Origin: Tillandsia leiboldiana | Lineage: Eukaryota; Streptophyta; Magnoliopsida; Poales; Bromeliaceae | Reading direction: 5' to 3' | Assembly: GCA_029204045.2 (NCBI GenBank) | Contig: JAQNDB010000453.1 | Location: 1-64,000 of the forward strand | Length of the DNA stretch: 64,000 nt | Part shown: positions 17,421-29,650 of the stretch, piece after piece | Layout: the number at the start of each line of letters is the position of its first letter | Position numbering within the stretch: the first letter of the stretch is position 1 | Translations under genes and position numbers: made by a program | Notes under the pieces: generated by a model | Seen by the model: only the letters and a program-made list of their open reading frames with translations | Database searches by the model: none | What the model was told of the DNA's origin: nothing

Positions 17421-20400
17421 TGTAGAAATCTAGAATTTGAAAACCTCTATTTGCTTTTAAATGTTTAAATTTGTCATTTTGGCAAAAGTGGAGTGTTAGT
17501 GGGCCAATAGTGGGCCCGGAAATATCGACTTTTGATCGGGGTCTGATCTGGAAAATCCGAGATCACCATTGCGATCGTCTCGTCGAAACATAGAAGTTTC
17601 ATATTCATATATTTTCGATCCGACGGTCGGATCTTCCAGAAATCAGAAATCAAAAAGTGGGCCCGCGACTTAAGTGAATAGTAACCTTTGAATTTTTAAC
17701 CCCTTGTGATCATGAATGGTCGAACCACTATCTGGAATTTTAACATAGGAGTATGAGTAATGGATCCTAGCTAATTTCGACGTTCTGAGCGCAATGGCAC
17801 TGACGGATTTCGCGTTTGGCGACCCGTGTGCATCGAAGTGCGTGCGTCGATTTGCGACATACAGAACAAGATGGCCCGAGATTTCATACGAGCACCAAAT
17901 CAAACAAATGATTAGCCTATTTTGAAGGTCTCGACGAGCCGGACGTCGTGGCGAAGTCCATTTTCAGTTTCGGCGACTCGAGTGCCTCGAAAAGCGTGAA
18001 ATACATTGAAAAAGTGGGTATTTTTGAAGAAACCCTAATATTTTATGTACCAAAAATTATGAGGCTTATAAGTTGGGGTGCTGGGTGCATTTGTCACCTA
18101 CTGAGGGACCTTAGAGTTTTAGGATCTTTGTGTAGGGGGTTTTGTGCAAATGTGCATTTATACACGTGTTGGAGTAATCCCGAGTACCCTGCCTCTTCCT
18201 CTTCGGTAACTGAAGTTCCACCAGCATCTTTAGGCTGTAACCGACGCGTCCCCTCGGTTGCCGTAACCTCCGGCCGTTCGGGTCGCCGGTGTTAAAGGTA
18301 AGAAGCCTATTTGGGTGTTTCCCTTGAGTTCGTGAAAGAGGGATCAACCAAAGCCATAGGGTTTAGCCAACCTTCCTCTGAGAGCTTCATTAAGAGGCCG
18401 CAACCGAGCTCTGGTGTACCCGACCCCAGCCGCCGCCGAGCGCCGCCGCAGCCACCTTCCTCTTTCTTCCCTTCTCCGACGAGGTGTGAAGTTGGACGGG
18501 ATCTCTTCAAAGTTGGATTGGGAGGTGTCTGAGGAGTTCCTGGTGCTTGGAGGACCCTGCTGGAGCAAGCCTTGGCCGCGCGTAGTGAGGGAACCAAGAA
18601 TCCGGCTTCCTCCTTCTTCCCCGAGCTCGGCTAAGGTGAGGGTCCTTAACCAACAGTTTCTAGCACCCCGGACCATTAGCAGTGGACTCCTTAGGTCCTT
18701 AGCATCCTCCCTGCAAAGCCCCGAGGTCCCATGCAGCATGGTTAGCCGGCGGCCACAATAGGTCGCCGGAAACCTAACCTAGCTCCGCCCCTAAAGAACT
18801 CGGCAACCACTGAATATAAACGCACCAAAATTGGTGTGCTTGGACTGTAGGAGGAGAGGACCAACTCCACCAAATTTGGTGGAGTATGGTTGAACCAATT
18901 AATGGCAGTTTTATGCCCTAGTTCGGGCTTTTTGTTGCACTCGGCCGAGCTTGATGCTCCGGCGCCGGCGGCCCTCTCCGACGCCGGCCACCTACCCAGA
19001 AGCCTTACTGGGAATGAGAGGAGTGCTCCCATGCATTTGTATGGCACCCATGCGGCATCAAAATGATGCGGCCATGGATGAACCCGAAATTAATAACTTT
19101 GCGGCCGCCGGAGCTCCGGCCACTTCCGGCCGGGGGGGAGATGGTTGGGAAGCTTCGTGGTGACCCAGGGAGCCTTCCCTCTAAGTTATAGAGCTCCAGG
19201 TTGCCTCTGTAAAATTCCGCCATTAGAGGTGGAGGAGCTCGAAACCGAGCTTTCTCCAGCCGCGCCGCCGCCGTGCCCTGTCGCCGGACACGGGTCCAGG
19301 TGAGTTTGTTGTGTGTTTTAGCGTCCAAATGGCCAAGTGGTTGGGTCCCAGATGTTTTGGTTGGATGGTCACGATTTTCAAAACAAGCACACTTCATCTT
19401 CTTCGTTGCCCCGACCATTCCATCCATGCAAACTTGGCCCAGGCTTGCAGAGAAGGTAGAGAGAGTTATATAGATCATTTCCCTCCAAGTCTTATAGCAT
19501 TTGGTTCAGTGTTTGCAGAGATCAACCTGGGATTGGTGTTTGCGTGGTTGTATGTAAATGTTGCCCACCAAGTGTTTGTATAAATGCATGAATGAAGAAA
19601 TAATGGGAATTGGACAAAGTTATGAATATAAAAGATGCTCAAACTTATCCCCTGAGCTTAGTGCTCACTTCAGATCAAAGTGATTTTGTGTGGATTAAAG
19701 TTTGGTGCTTTATGAACTTGTTTGAGTGCATGGCTTTGGTTCTGGTTGAACCAGCAGATCTGGGCTGCAACTAGGGTGAGCCCTGTGATCCTTGCAATAT
19801 TTAAAGACCTTTTCATATACAAAGTTTGCTGGTTTGAAGTTTAAATTAAAAGATGCAGTTGAATCAACCTTTTAGTGAAATGTTTAAATAAAACATGGTT
19901 CCGGGCTGTTTGCGAAGCCGCGATAGTGTGCCCTAGGCTAATTTGGGGTCACTGAACGCGATGCTCGCGTTAGAAACAGTGTTTGAAGTCCCGGAGAAAC
20001 AAAAATTCATTTGGGCTATGTTAGAGAGGGTTTTTATGGCCCGAAGTTTGCCTCGGGTTCCGTGCTGCTGCAAATTAGTGAGCACGGTGTTCAGCATGAA
20101 AAATGTCACCTGCTGGAAGTGACGGTTCGTCAAAATTGTTTTCCAGTTGAAAGAACGAGTGAAAACAGTGCTCAAATGGCACTAAAATGTAATTTCTGAA
20201 AACTTTAAGGGTTTAAATGCAAAATAGACAATGTGTACTAGTTAGTAAAATGTTTAAATGATTCCTAAGCTTTTCGTTGGGAATCCATCGGCTTTCGTTG
20301 AGCGGAAATCGGATAACAGTCCGAGAATCGGCAAAATCGTCGATTTTACGGTGTCTAGGTTACAATTAAAATAACTAAGAAGGTTTTAAATTGATCTGGG

Positions 20401-21760
20401 CTTAGGTTAGAGTTAGCGGGACTGAATTGATCCCTGATTGGTGATTTTTGATCCAGGTTGATTCAGTTTGCACCTGGAGTTGAGCATTTAGAGGATTACA
20501 GATTAATTGCCTGCGCATTGACAGGTGGGTTATCTTCGGTCCGGGTTTTATCAGTTCGGCCCTCTGGGGTGCGATACTGGTTGGACCCCTGTTTTTGATA
20601 GCTTAAACATTACTTTGAGCCTGCCTTTCTTTGATTATATTATATCTGCTATCTGCCTGATCTATGCCTGTTATCTGTTCTATTTTGCCTTACATGATTG
20701 TCCATAGCACCTCTAGCATTTATACTTTTACTCGGACATTTTCATGGTTGATTAGTGAGCCTGTTTGTTCTGCTGATCAAATGATACATCTCTGAGCACA
20801 TAGATTTATTTAACTGGGGTTTTACCCCGCTTCGTAGGATCGCCGGAGTCTGTTCTTGTTTGATAGGACAAAGACACTGCTCTGCGAGGTTTGGACCTAA
20901 ACCCAAGCTTCGTAGTGTCGCCTGAGTCTGTTCTTGTTTGATAGGACAAGGGCAATGCTCTTCGAGGTTTGGACTTTTCAAAACAGTTTTCTTAAAATAT
21001 GTGTTTAAGTTTTGTATCATTTGGTTGGTTTGTGTGGTTGAGTTGAGTTTATCTGTGAGCTTCTGTTGAGAGATATTTGCCTTGATCTTGCATATGAGTT
21101 GACATTTATTGCTGAGTGTTCCTGCATGAGTGTTGAGATTCAGTTGGTTTTTGCCCTTGCATCCCAGTGGGGATTTCCCGGCTTATTGCCGTTTACCCGG
21201 TCAGTGGACCGTGAGCTTGAGCATTTGCATATGATTCGCCCGCACCGTTGTACTTCACGAATATCAGCGGATTTGCTACCCGTAGCGATGTTCTTTACCG
21301 GTAAAGTGGTTAGCTGAGGCAACCCGTGACCCTAGTTTGGGGAATGTCAACCAGGTGGTGCCAAGAGGGCAGCCTCGCCTGAGGTCTTTGCGAAGACCAA
21401 AATGGTAGCTTGTGATTGGGTCTTTGCGTTTTCATCTATTTGATGCATGTGTTGATTCTTTGATTCTTTGATCCGGCTTCTAGTTATCTACTTCTTTTAT
21501 GATTCTATGTGATGCCTCTGATTATAGTTCCATTGTTATCTTGCTGATTGTCCTAACTCCTTGATGTGTTGATTATCCTGATACATGTTTTAAATTCTGC
21601 TAAAATTATCTCCTATGCTTGTACCCAGATTATGAGTTTTGCTTTCTTTACAGCACCAGTTATATATCTGCTTTACCCTAACCCCTGATCTATTACTATC
21701 CTCTAGCATTGTATACCAGTAGGTACGATCTGCTATTTCTCGGCTCGTCGTGCCCACTGG

Positions 21761-21778
21761 GATACACTCCGGTGTGTC
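21761..21778 (+). other. E version of hairpin 2 of the double-hairpin module
   Basis: GATACAC pairs with GTGTGTC (one G-T pair). It is preceded by CCCACTGG and followed by TCACACCC, the same surroundings as in T, H, I, J, K and F, but the stem sequence is different. Confidence 0.6.
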
Positions 21779-22004
21779 TCACACCCTCGGGTGACTGTTT
21801 TTCAGGTCGAGCGGGTGTTGAGATGTCGGGACGAGTTGGTGAGATCACGAGATAGAGCTTGACCCTGGACAGCCGATAAGATCAAGTATTTATTTGTGTA
21901 TCAAATGTAATGCAATGTAATTGAGAAGTTATGGATATTGTAATTTAATCTTGCTTAGTAGAAGTACGTAGTTAGTACTCTGGTTGTATGCTAAGAGAGC
22001 CGTG

Positions 22005-22056
22005 CATATATAGAAAAGGCTCAATCCCCAGCGGGATTGGGACTCTTCTATATATG
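22005..22056 (+). other. Compound hairpin near E LTR end
   Basis: CATATATAGAA (22005-22015) pairs with TTCTATATATG (22046-22056); inside, CAATCCC pairs with GGGATTG. It stands roughly where the other LTRs carry the U5 hairpin. The second copy is at 27002-27053. Confidence 0.65.
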
Positions 22057-22098
22057 TGGCGGTCTGTTGCGCCCTGGCTAGTTTTAAACTCTGATTTC

Positions 22099-22122
22099 AA
22101 AAAAAAAAAAAAAAAAAAAAAA
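22099..22122 (+). repeat. 24-A tract near the 3' end of E LTR
   Basis: A run of 24 A residues ends 35 bp before the LTR terminus. The other LTR has the same length at 27096-27119. Confidence 0.9.
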
Positions 22123-22157
22123 TTTTAGACGCTGGTTTCTGAACTCGGGGCGTGACA

Positions 22158-22417
22158 GATTAGATGGTATCAGAGCAATAGGAAACGCAATGTCTAGTTT
22201 TGGCTAGGAACGAACCCTAGGATGACTCATGTTACGAGAGAGCGCTGGGTAGTGTTCTAAGTCTGATAGGTCAAAACAGAAGTTGTGGGTCGACCGTACT
22301 AAGATAAATTATTAACTAGATTAATACTTAGAAAACTGATATTTTGGGTGTTTAGAAAATTTTTAAAGTATGTTTTGTTAAGTTTCGGGGACGAAACTTT
22401 TTAAAAGTTGTGGGTGA
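22158..22417 (+). other. Interior of E: primer site and PPT region only
   Basis: The primer site TGGTATCAGAGC is at 22165-22176. GTTTCGGGGACGAAAC at 22382-22397 is the pre-PPT hairpin, followed by a weak purine tract (GTTGTGGGTGA). Nothing coding lies between, and I did not find the CTGCAG leader hairpin of the other Ty3-type elements. Confidence 0.9.
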
Positions 22418-25400
22418 TGTAGAAATCTAGAATTTGAAAACCTCTATTTGCTTTTAAATGTTTAAATTTGTCATTTTGGCAAAAGTGGAGTGTTAGTGGG
22501 CCAATAGTGGGCCCGGAAATATCGACTTTTGATCGGGGTCTGATCTGGAAAATCCGAGATCACCATTGCGATCGTCTCGTCGAAACATAGAAGTTTCATA
22601 TTCATATATTTTCGATCCGACGGTCGGATCTTCCAGAAATCAGAAATCAAAAAGTGGGCCCGCGACTTAAGTGAATAGTAACCTTTGAATTTTTAACCCC
22701 TTGTGATCATGAATGGTCGAACCACTATCTGGAATTTTAACATAGGAGTATGAGTAATGGATCCTAGCTAATTTCGACGTTCTGAGCGCAATGGCACTGA
22801 CGGATTTCGCGTTTGGCGACCCGTGTGCATCGAAGTGCGTGCGTCGATTTGCGACATACAGAACAAGATGGCCCGAGATTTCATACGAGCACCAAATCAA
22901 ACAAATGATTAGCCTATTTTGAAGGTCTCGACGAGCCGGACGTCGTGGCGAAGTCCATTTTCAGTTTCGGCGACTCGAGTGCCTCGAAAAGCGTGAAATA
23001 CATTGAAAAAGTGGGTATTTTTGAAGAAACCCTAATATTTTATGTACCAAAAATTATGAGGCTTATAAGTTGGGGTGCTGGGTGCATTTGTCACCTACTG
23101 AGGGACCTTAGAGTTTTAGGATCTTTGTGTAGGGGGTTTTGTGCAAATGTGCATTTATACACGTGTTGGAGTAATCCCGAGTACCCTGCCTCTTCCTCTT
23201 CGGTAACTGAAGTTCCACCAGCATCTTTAGGCTGTAACCGACGCGTCCCCTCGGTTGCCGTAACCTCCGGCCGTTCGGGTCGCCGGTGTTAAAGGTAAGA
23301 AGCCTATTTGGGTGTTTCCCTTGAGTTCGTGAAAGAGGGATCAACCAAAGCCATAGGGTTTAGCCAACCTTCCTCTGAGAGCTTCATTAAGAGGCCGCAA
23401 CCGAGCTCTGGTGTACCCGACCCCAGCCGCCGCCGAGCGCCGCCGCAGCCACCTTCCTCTTTCTTCCCTTCTCCGACGAGGTGTGAAGTTGGACAGGATC
23501 TCTTCAAAGTTGGATTGGGAGGTGTCTGAGGAGTTCCTGGTGCTTGGAGGACCCTGCTGGAGCAAGCCTTGGCCGCGCGTAGTGAGGGAACCAAGAATCC
23601 GGCTTCCTCCTTCTTCCCCGAGCTCGGCTAAGGTGAGGGTCCTTAACCAACAGTTTCTAGCACCCCGGACCATTAGCAGTGGACTCCTTAGGTCCTTAGC
23701 ATCCTCCCTGCAAAGCCCCGAGGTCCCATGCAGCATGGTTAGCCGGCGGCCACAATAGGTCGCCGGAAACCTAACCTAGCTCCGCCCCTAAAGAACTCGG
23801 CAACCACTGAATATAAACGCACCAAAATTGGTGTGCTTGGACTGTAGGAGGAGAGGACCAACTCCACCAAATTTGGTGGAGTATGGTTGAACCAATTAAT
23901 GGCAGTTTTATGCCCTAGTTCGGGCTTTTTGTTGCACTCGGCCGAGCTTGATGCTCCGGCGCCGGCGGCCCTCTCCGACGCCGGCCACCTACCCAGAAGC
24001 CTTACTGGGAATGAGAGGAGTGCTCCCATGCATTTGTATGGCACCCATGCGGCATCAAAATGATGCGGCCATGGATGAACCCGAAATTAATAACTTTGCG
24101 GCCGCCGGAGCTCCGGCCACTTCCGGCCGGGGGGGAGATGGTTGGGAAGCTTCGTGGTGACCCAGGGAGCCTTCCCTCTAAGTTATAGAGCTCCAGGTTG
24201 CCTCTGTAAAATTCCGCCATTAGAGGTGGAGGAGCTCGAAACCGAGCTTTCTCCAGCCGCGCCGCCGCCGTGCCCTGTCGCCGGACACGGGTCCAGGTGA
24301 GTTTGTTGTGTGTTTTAGCGTCCAAATGGCCAAGTGGTTGGGTCCCAGATGTTTTGGTTGGATGGTCACGATTTTCAAAACAAGCACACTTCATCTTCTT
24401 CGTTGCCCCGACCATTCCATCCATGCAAACTTGGCCCAGGCTTGCAGAGAAGGTAGAGAGAGTTATATAGATCATTTCCCTCCAAGTCTTATAGCATTTG
24501 GTTCAGTGTTTGCAGAGATCAACCTGGGATTGGTGTTTGCGTGGTTGTATGTAAATGTTGCCCACCAAGTGTTTGTATAAATGCATGAATGAAGAAATAA
24601 TGGGAATTGGACAAAGTTATGAATATAAAAGATGCTCAAACTTATCCCCTGAGCTTAGTGCTCACTTCAGATCAAAGTGATTTTGTGTGGATTAAAGTTT
24701 GGTGCTTTATGAACTTGTTTGAGTGCATGGCTTTGGTTCTGGTTGAACCAGCAGATCTGGGCTGCAACTAGGGTGAGCCCTGTGATCCTTGCAATATTTA
24801 AAGACCTTTTCATATACAAAGTTTGCTGGTTTGAAGTTTAAATTAAAAGATGCAGTTGAATCAACCTTTTAGTGAAATGTTTAAATAAAACATGGTTCCG
24901 GGCTGTTTGCGAAGCCGCGATAGTGTGCCCTAGGCTAATTTGGGGTCACTGAACGCGATGCTCGCGTTAGAAACAGTGTTTGAAGTCCCGGAGAAACAAA
25001 AATTCATTTGGGCTATGTTAGAGAGGGTTTTTATGGCCCGAAGTTTGCCTCGGGTTCCGTGCTGCTGCAAATTAGTGAGCACGGTGTTCAGCATGAAAAA
25101 TGTCACCTGCTGGAAGTGACGGTTCGTCAAAATTGTTTTCCAGTTGAAAGAACGAGTGAAAACAGTGCTCAAATGGCACTAAAATGTAATTTCTGAAAAC
25201 TTTAAGGGTTTAAATGCAAAATAGACAATGTGTACTGGTTAGTAAAATGTTTAAATGATTCCTAAGCTTTTCGTTGGGAATCCATCGGCTTTCGTTGAGC
25301 GGAAATCGGATAACAGTCCGAGAATCGGCAAAATCGTCGATTTTACGGTGTCTAGGTTACAATTAAAATAACTAAGAAGGTTTTAAATTGATCTGGGCTT

Positions 25401-27154
25401 AGGTTAGAGTTAGCGGGACTGAATTGATCCCTGATTGGTGATTTTTGATCCAGGTTGATTCAGTTTGCACCTGGAGTTGAGCATTTAGAGGATTACAGAT
25501 TAATTGCCTGCGCATTGACAGGTGGGTTATCTTCGGTCCGGGTTTTATCAGTTCGGCCCTCTGGGGTGCGATACTGGTTGGACCCCTGTTTTTGATAGCT
25601 TAAACATTACTTTGCGCCTGCCTTTCTTTGATTATATTATATCTGCTATCTGCCTGATCTATGCCTGTTATCTGTTCTATTTTGCCTTACATGATTGTCC
25701 ATAGCACCTCTAGCATTTATACTTTTACTCGGACATTTTCATGGTTGATTAGTGAGCCTGTTTGTTCTGCTGATCAAATGATACATCTCTGAGCACATAG
25801 ATTTATTTAACTGAGGTTTTACCCCGCTTCGTAGGATCGCCGGAGTCTGTTCTTGTTTGATAGGACAAAGACACTGCTCTGCGAGGTTTGGACCTAAACC
25901 CAAGCTTCGTAGTGTCGCCTGAGTCTGTTCTTGTTTGATAGGACAAGGGCAATGCTCTTCGAGGTTTGGACTTTTCAAAACAGTTTTCTTAAAATATGTG
26001 TTTAAGTTTTGTATCATTTGGTTGGTTTGTGTGGTTGAGTTGAGTTTATCTGTGAGCTTCTGTTGAGAGATATTTGCCTTGATCTTGCATATGAGTTGAC
26101 ATTTATTGCTGAGTGTTCCTGCATGAGTGTTGAGATTCAGTTGGTTTTTGCCCTTGCATCCCAGTGGGGATTTCCCGGCTTATTGCCGTTTACCCGGTCA
26201 GTGGACCGTGAGCTTGAGCATTTGCATATGATTCGCCCGCACCGTTGTACTTCACGAATATCAGCGGATTTGCTACCCGTAGCGATGTTCTTTACCGGTA
26301 AAGTGGTTAGCTGAGGCAACCCGTGACCCTAGTTTGGGGAATGTCAACCAGGTGGTGCCAAGAGGGCAGCCTCGCCTGAGGTCTTTGCGAAGACCAAAAT
26401 GGTAGCTTGTGATTGGGTCTTTGCGTTTTCATCTATTTGATGCATGTGTTGATTCTTTGATTCTTTGATCCGGCTTCTAGTTATCTACTTCTTTTATGAT
26501 TCTATGTGATGCCTCTGATTATAGTTCCATTGTTATCTTGCTGATTGTCCTAACTCCTTGATGTGTTGATTATCCTGATACATGTTTTAAATTCTGCTAA
26601 AATTATCTCCTATGCTTGTACCCAGATTATGAGTTTTGCTTTCTTTACAGCACCAGTTATATATCTGCTTTACCCTAACCCCTGATCTATTACTATCCTC
26701 TAGCATTGTATACCAGTAGGTACGATCTGCTATTTCTCGGCTCGTCGTGCCCACTGGGATACACTCCGGTGTGTCTCACACCCTCGGGTGACTGTTTTTC
26801 AGGTCGAGCGGGTGTTGAGATGTCGGGACGAGTTGGTGAGATCACGAGATAGAGTTTGACCCTGGACAGCCGATAAGATCAAGTATTTATTTGTGTATCA
26901 AATGTAATGCAATGTAATTGAGAAGTTATGGATATTGTAATTTAATCTTGCTTAGTAGAAGTACGTAGTTAGTACTCTGGTTGTATGCTAAGAGAGCCGT
27001 GCATATATAGAAAAGGCTCAATCCCCAGCGGGATTGGGACTCTTCTATATATGTGGCGGTCTGTTGCGCCCTGGCTGGTTTTAAACTCTGATTTCAAAAA
27101 AAAAAAAAAAAAAAAAAAATTTTAGACGCTGGTTTCTGAACTCGGGGCGTGACA
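22418..27154 (+). repeat. 3' LTR of E (4737 bp)
   Basis: Colinear with 17421-22157 at a constant offset of 4997 with no indel. Substitutions seen correspond to about 18499, 20233, 20617, 20816, 21850 and 22080 of the 5' copy. Confidence 0.95.
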
Positions 27155-27159
27155 CTGAC

Positions 27160-27992
27160 TCTACTCCTTTGATTTTGTATGAAACATCAACAACCGGCGG
27201 AGAGTCATCAAGTGAGGGGGAGTCGGACGAGGAAGAACTCGTTGAGGCATATCAACAACTTCTTGCGGAATCTAAGAAGATGGCCAAACATATCAAGAAG
27301 TTGAGAAAGCAACGACTTGAGAATCAAGACGAGATCATGCTTTAAAGATCAAACTTCATGATCTCGAGGAGGAACGAGAGCTTTTATTGAATAATAATAA
27401 AATCCTCCAAGAAAAGATAAATCAATCGGAAACGGTCGTTAATTCCCATATTGACAAGATTGATTTTCTAGAAAAGCAGTTTGAGGAAATACATGTCACC
27501 AATCAAGCATTGACCAAGCAAGTTCATCAACTTAAATCCGACATACAAAGGATTTCAACCGGTTCCAAGAAACTTGAATGTATGTCCGGATTAGGTCAAA
27601 CAAGCAAGGTTGGTTTGGGATTCAAAAAGAACCAAACTGTGAATGCTTCAAGTTCCACAATGAAATTGAAAGGAAGAACTTGTCACCTATGTGGACTTGA
27701 AGGACATTTGGTGAAGAATTGCCCGAAAAAGAGAAAGAAGAGTCCTTCGGCAACTTCATCTACGGAGCGAACTCAACGGAATCAAAAGACACATCAAGTC
27801 AAAGGAGTTCACTCAACCCACCAAAGGTCCGAGCCACAACATCAATCATTCAAGTGGATCACTGCGAGGCAAAGACCTAAGGTGGATCAACAGTCAAAGC
27901 GGACAACCCCCGGCCACAACGAATCAAGACAACCCAAAATCCAGCGATTTTGGATTCGGAAAGGTGATATCTTTCCTTGTCTTAAGTTCTAA
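27160..27992 (+). pseudogene. gag: gag C-terminal part of S3
   Basis: Continuation of S3 gag after E and its duplicated site. It opens with a Ser/Glu-rich acidic stretch, then the coiled-coil region. Relative to S1, one base is missing near 27333, which introduces a stop soon after; the frame from 27387 then carries the rest of the coiled coil, GLGQTSKVGLGFK, the canonical CCHC knuckle (27681-27722) and a basic Gln/Arg/His-rich tail ending RKGDIFPCLKF before TAA. S3 gag is thus broken twice: by E and by this frameshift. Why the protein has two knuckle-like motifs on either side of a coiled coil is unclear. Confidence 0.85.
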
Positions 27993-29650
27993 ATAGCTTA
28001 TGACTGTATGTAATGCTTTGATTAGTTTTCCTTTCATATTTTTCTTAATCTTTGCATTACATGTTTCTCAATGCTCTTCGTTTTTATACTTTGTTTTTGA
28101 ACAAAAGGGTTTTTACTGAACAAGTGCATTGAATAAAAAGGGCTTCACTTTTATTCACTCCAAATTAATTTTATTTGGATTATCAACTTTACTCCTTAAT
28201 CATAATCTTGAAGATACTTCATTATAGGAGTTTTTGATTTTATAAGCATCAAATTTTAGAAATCATGTGTGATCTTTAGATGCTTAATCTATCTCGGTTG
28301 TGTGAATTCTTTGTGATAAACATGAGACAACCGATTGACTAAAATTTGGGATTTAATTCTTTCACGTAAGAGATTGCCTTCTTACAAGGGTAAATAATTG
28401 AATTATGAAAGATGTGGAAAGAGTTACATCCGAAAGGAGTGTGAAAACTACCACCACATGCTGGAAAGAGCTGCCACCCCGGTCGTCCGGTTTGTGTGTG
28501 AAGCTACCACATGTTATGGATGCTTGATAGTATTTTATGAGAAAATCTTTAGTTGAAGCATTTGGAGATTTATATGCAAAACTCTTATATTTTGAACAAT
28601 CTCCTGGTTGGTATAAGGTGGAATAGTTGAAAGATGCTCAAAGAGCCACCCTTAGGTATTTTAGTGCTTATCTCAAATTTGAAAGGGTAAGAAATCAAAT
28701 TGATGTCATTTGGAAATCTCTGTAAGTCATCTTTGTAAATCCGTTACATCTTGATAGAGTTTGGATCTCAAGATTATTTTTGATGACTTGTGTTTGATGA
28801 ATATAACATGAAAAACGGTTTATAATGTTTTACCTTTATTTTTCATGATTTTGGAGTAAATCTTTTTAATTTTGTGAAATTAATTGGATTGAATGACATC
28901 TGTGTGAATTCACTGTTTAAAGCACTTAAATTGATTTCTTGATGGAATACAAATCGGTATTTGAAAAGATTCTAAAATCTGGATTTGTTTCAAGAAATTA
29001 TTTGATTTTTGCTTTTTGGTATAGGTACGGAATCTGCATTTTTGTTATATACCAGAACTGAGTTTTTATCTCTCTTTCTCTATGAACTAATATTGTTAGT
29101 GATTTACTTTTGTCTAGTATGTTCACTGTTTGACAATTTGTGACAAAAAGGGGGAGAAGAGAAATGATCGGAGATGAGATCATCAAGAGAGTACAAACGA
29201 AAATGGAAAAATGGGGGAGAACGGAAAATGATGATCGTATCACAAAGGGGGAGAACATAGATGCTCAAGAACATGGAGAACATGGAAAACATGTTAGAGA
29301 TGCTCAAGATAGGGGGAGACAAAAAAAAAATTGAAAGAGCCGAGAAACAAAAGAACCAAAAGGAAGACGGATCAAATGTAGGATTTTAATTTCTAACAAC
29401 TAACGTTTGATTTTGTTTGGAGTTTTGTTTTGCAGGAATTACATCACTTTAAGACTCCAAGTCCTAAGTCATAGAGTATGTTCTAGGACTGTTTGGTTCA
29501 AATGTAATTTTGTATTTATTGGATCTTTCACGCAAAGAAAATCAATGTTTTGGTGATGACATTGAGTTTCGATTTTTTGGTTTAAGATGAGTGACTTGAG
29601 CGCTTTTATGTATTTTTGGGTTTTGTCACGAAATTGCCAAAGGGGGAGAT
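27993..29650 (+). other. S3 non-coding region with multiplied polypurine motifs
   Basis: AT-rich, no pol domains in any frame. It corresponds to 9125-10778 of S1 with scattered differences. Polypurine motifs with core GGGGGAGA occur at about 29145, 29213, 29244 and 29311, and the tract used as primer is 29639-29650, directly before the LTR. Multiplied polypurine tracts are a reported Sirevirus hallmark. Confidence 0.85.

Larger units (their letters stand above)
17421..22157 (+). repeat. 5' LTR of E (4737 bp)
   Basis: TGTAGAAATC...CTCGGGGCGTGACA. Its first ~600 bp are related to LTR G reversed, including ATTGCGATCGTCTCGTCGAA. It has GC-rich stretches near 18400-18620 and 18950-19300, three donor-like GTRAG sites, a hairpin followed by TCACACCC (21761-21778), a compound hairpin 22005-22056 and a 24-A tract 22099-22122. 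Short open frames in it are repeated in the other LTR and show no family. Confidence 0.95.
17421..27154 (+). mobile_element. Element E: very young non-autonomous LTR element with 260-bp interior
   Basis: Two LTRs of 4737 bp each flank an interior of only 260 bp. The target duplication CTGAC is perfect (17416-17420 and 27155-27159) and lies inside S3 gag. The LTR ends (TGTAG...GGGGCGTGACA), initiator-Met primer site and GTTTCG-GGGA-CGAAAC motif tie it to the chromovirus-like elements here. Six substitutions were found between LTRs, about 0.13%. It encodes no protein, so it must use enzymes from other elements. Confidence 0.95.

Noticed and set aside
18307..19478. Several 70-157-codon frames in E LTR, repeated at 23304-24475
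   Set aside because: Exact duplicates only because they lie in both LTRs; overlapping on both strands, no recognisable family, so not annotated as genes.
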